NCBI GenBank assembly: GCA_008508345.1
Contig: QNGE01003576.1
Location: forward strand, 16,773 to 80,772
DNA: 64,000 nucleotides
Reading direction: 5' to 3'
DNA from: Paragonimus westermani
Taxonomy: Eukaryota; Platyhelminthes; Trematoda; Plagiorchiida; Troglotrematidae
This document shows, piece by piece, positions 63,758 through 64,000 of the stretch; position 1 is the stretch's first letter; every line of letters begins with the position of its first letter. The translations under genes were made by a program, and so were the position numbers. The notes under the pieces were generated by a model, which saw nothing but the letters and a program-made list of their open reading frames with translations, did no database searches and was not told the origin of the DNA.

Positions 63758-64000
63758 GTAGGTATTGCTTGACTTGCTAATTCTCTTTTGCATCCGTTCT
63801 TATTAAGTCTATCTGTTGAGTGAATGCATCACAGAAGCCTTTTGTAAATTTACAAACAGATCAGCAATAATGCTTTTTATCGTGCAGTTCGTAAGAATGC
63901 ATTCGTTTTTAGATGGGTATGAGCTTATGTTCGAATTATTATCTGCGGTCAATAAAAATTCAAGGACAGTTCTACACAATGAAAATATGTACCGATAAAT

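Overview
This window reads as eukaryotic, and most probably as digenean trematode (fluke) nuclear DNA. It is AT-rich and gene-poor. It carries decayed CR1/Jockey-like non-LTR reverse transcriptase fragments, tRNA-derived SINE-like repeats and short microsatellites. It holds one large multi-exon gene in which four introns are under 50 nt and the others run from 0.5 to 11 kb; that mixture is known from flukes. The species cannot be named from sequence alone. There are no operons, CRISPR arrays or prokaryotic features.

The only gene I recognise with confidence is an OFD1 homologue (centriole/cilium protein) on the + strand. I rebuilt it as 15 coding exons between 16815 and 57502. The exons join in phase at every intron and total 1989 nt, giving 662 residues plus a stop. 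The N-terminal LisH domain, the conserved block after it, and the succession of coiled-coil segments follow the order of animal OFD1.

Layout. 1-16.8 kb: no gene recognised; it holds three decayed reverse transcriptase remnants (1-830 +, about 3.70-4.13 kb -, about 12.84-13.08 kb -), an assembly-type duplication around an N at 3217, and two SINE-like copies in opposite orientation at 15.1 and 15.4 kb. 16.8-17.5 kb: OFD1 exons 1-4, split by introns of 47, 38 and 43 nt. 17.5-57.1 kb: OFD1 exons 5-15, separated by mostly long introns that contain SINE-like copies (24.7, 27.7, 44.6 and 45.2 kb), microsatellites, a long imperfect inverted repeat (39.97-40.40 kb) and a GC-richer block (43.25-44.25 kb). 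57.5-64 kb: possible OFD1 3' UTR, then non-coding sequence with one more SINE-like copy (62.6 kb), and a candidate exon at 63630-63757 that I cannot assign to a gene.

Most open reading frames here, including several of 110-143 codons, are no longer than chance predicts for 64 kb of AT-rich DNA read in six frames. They are not annotated as genes.
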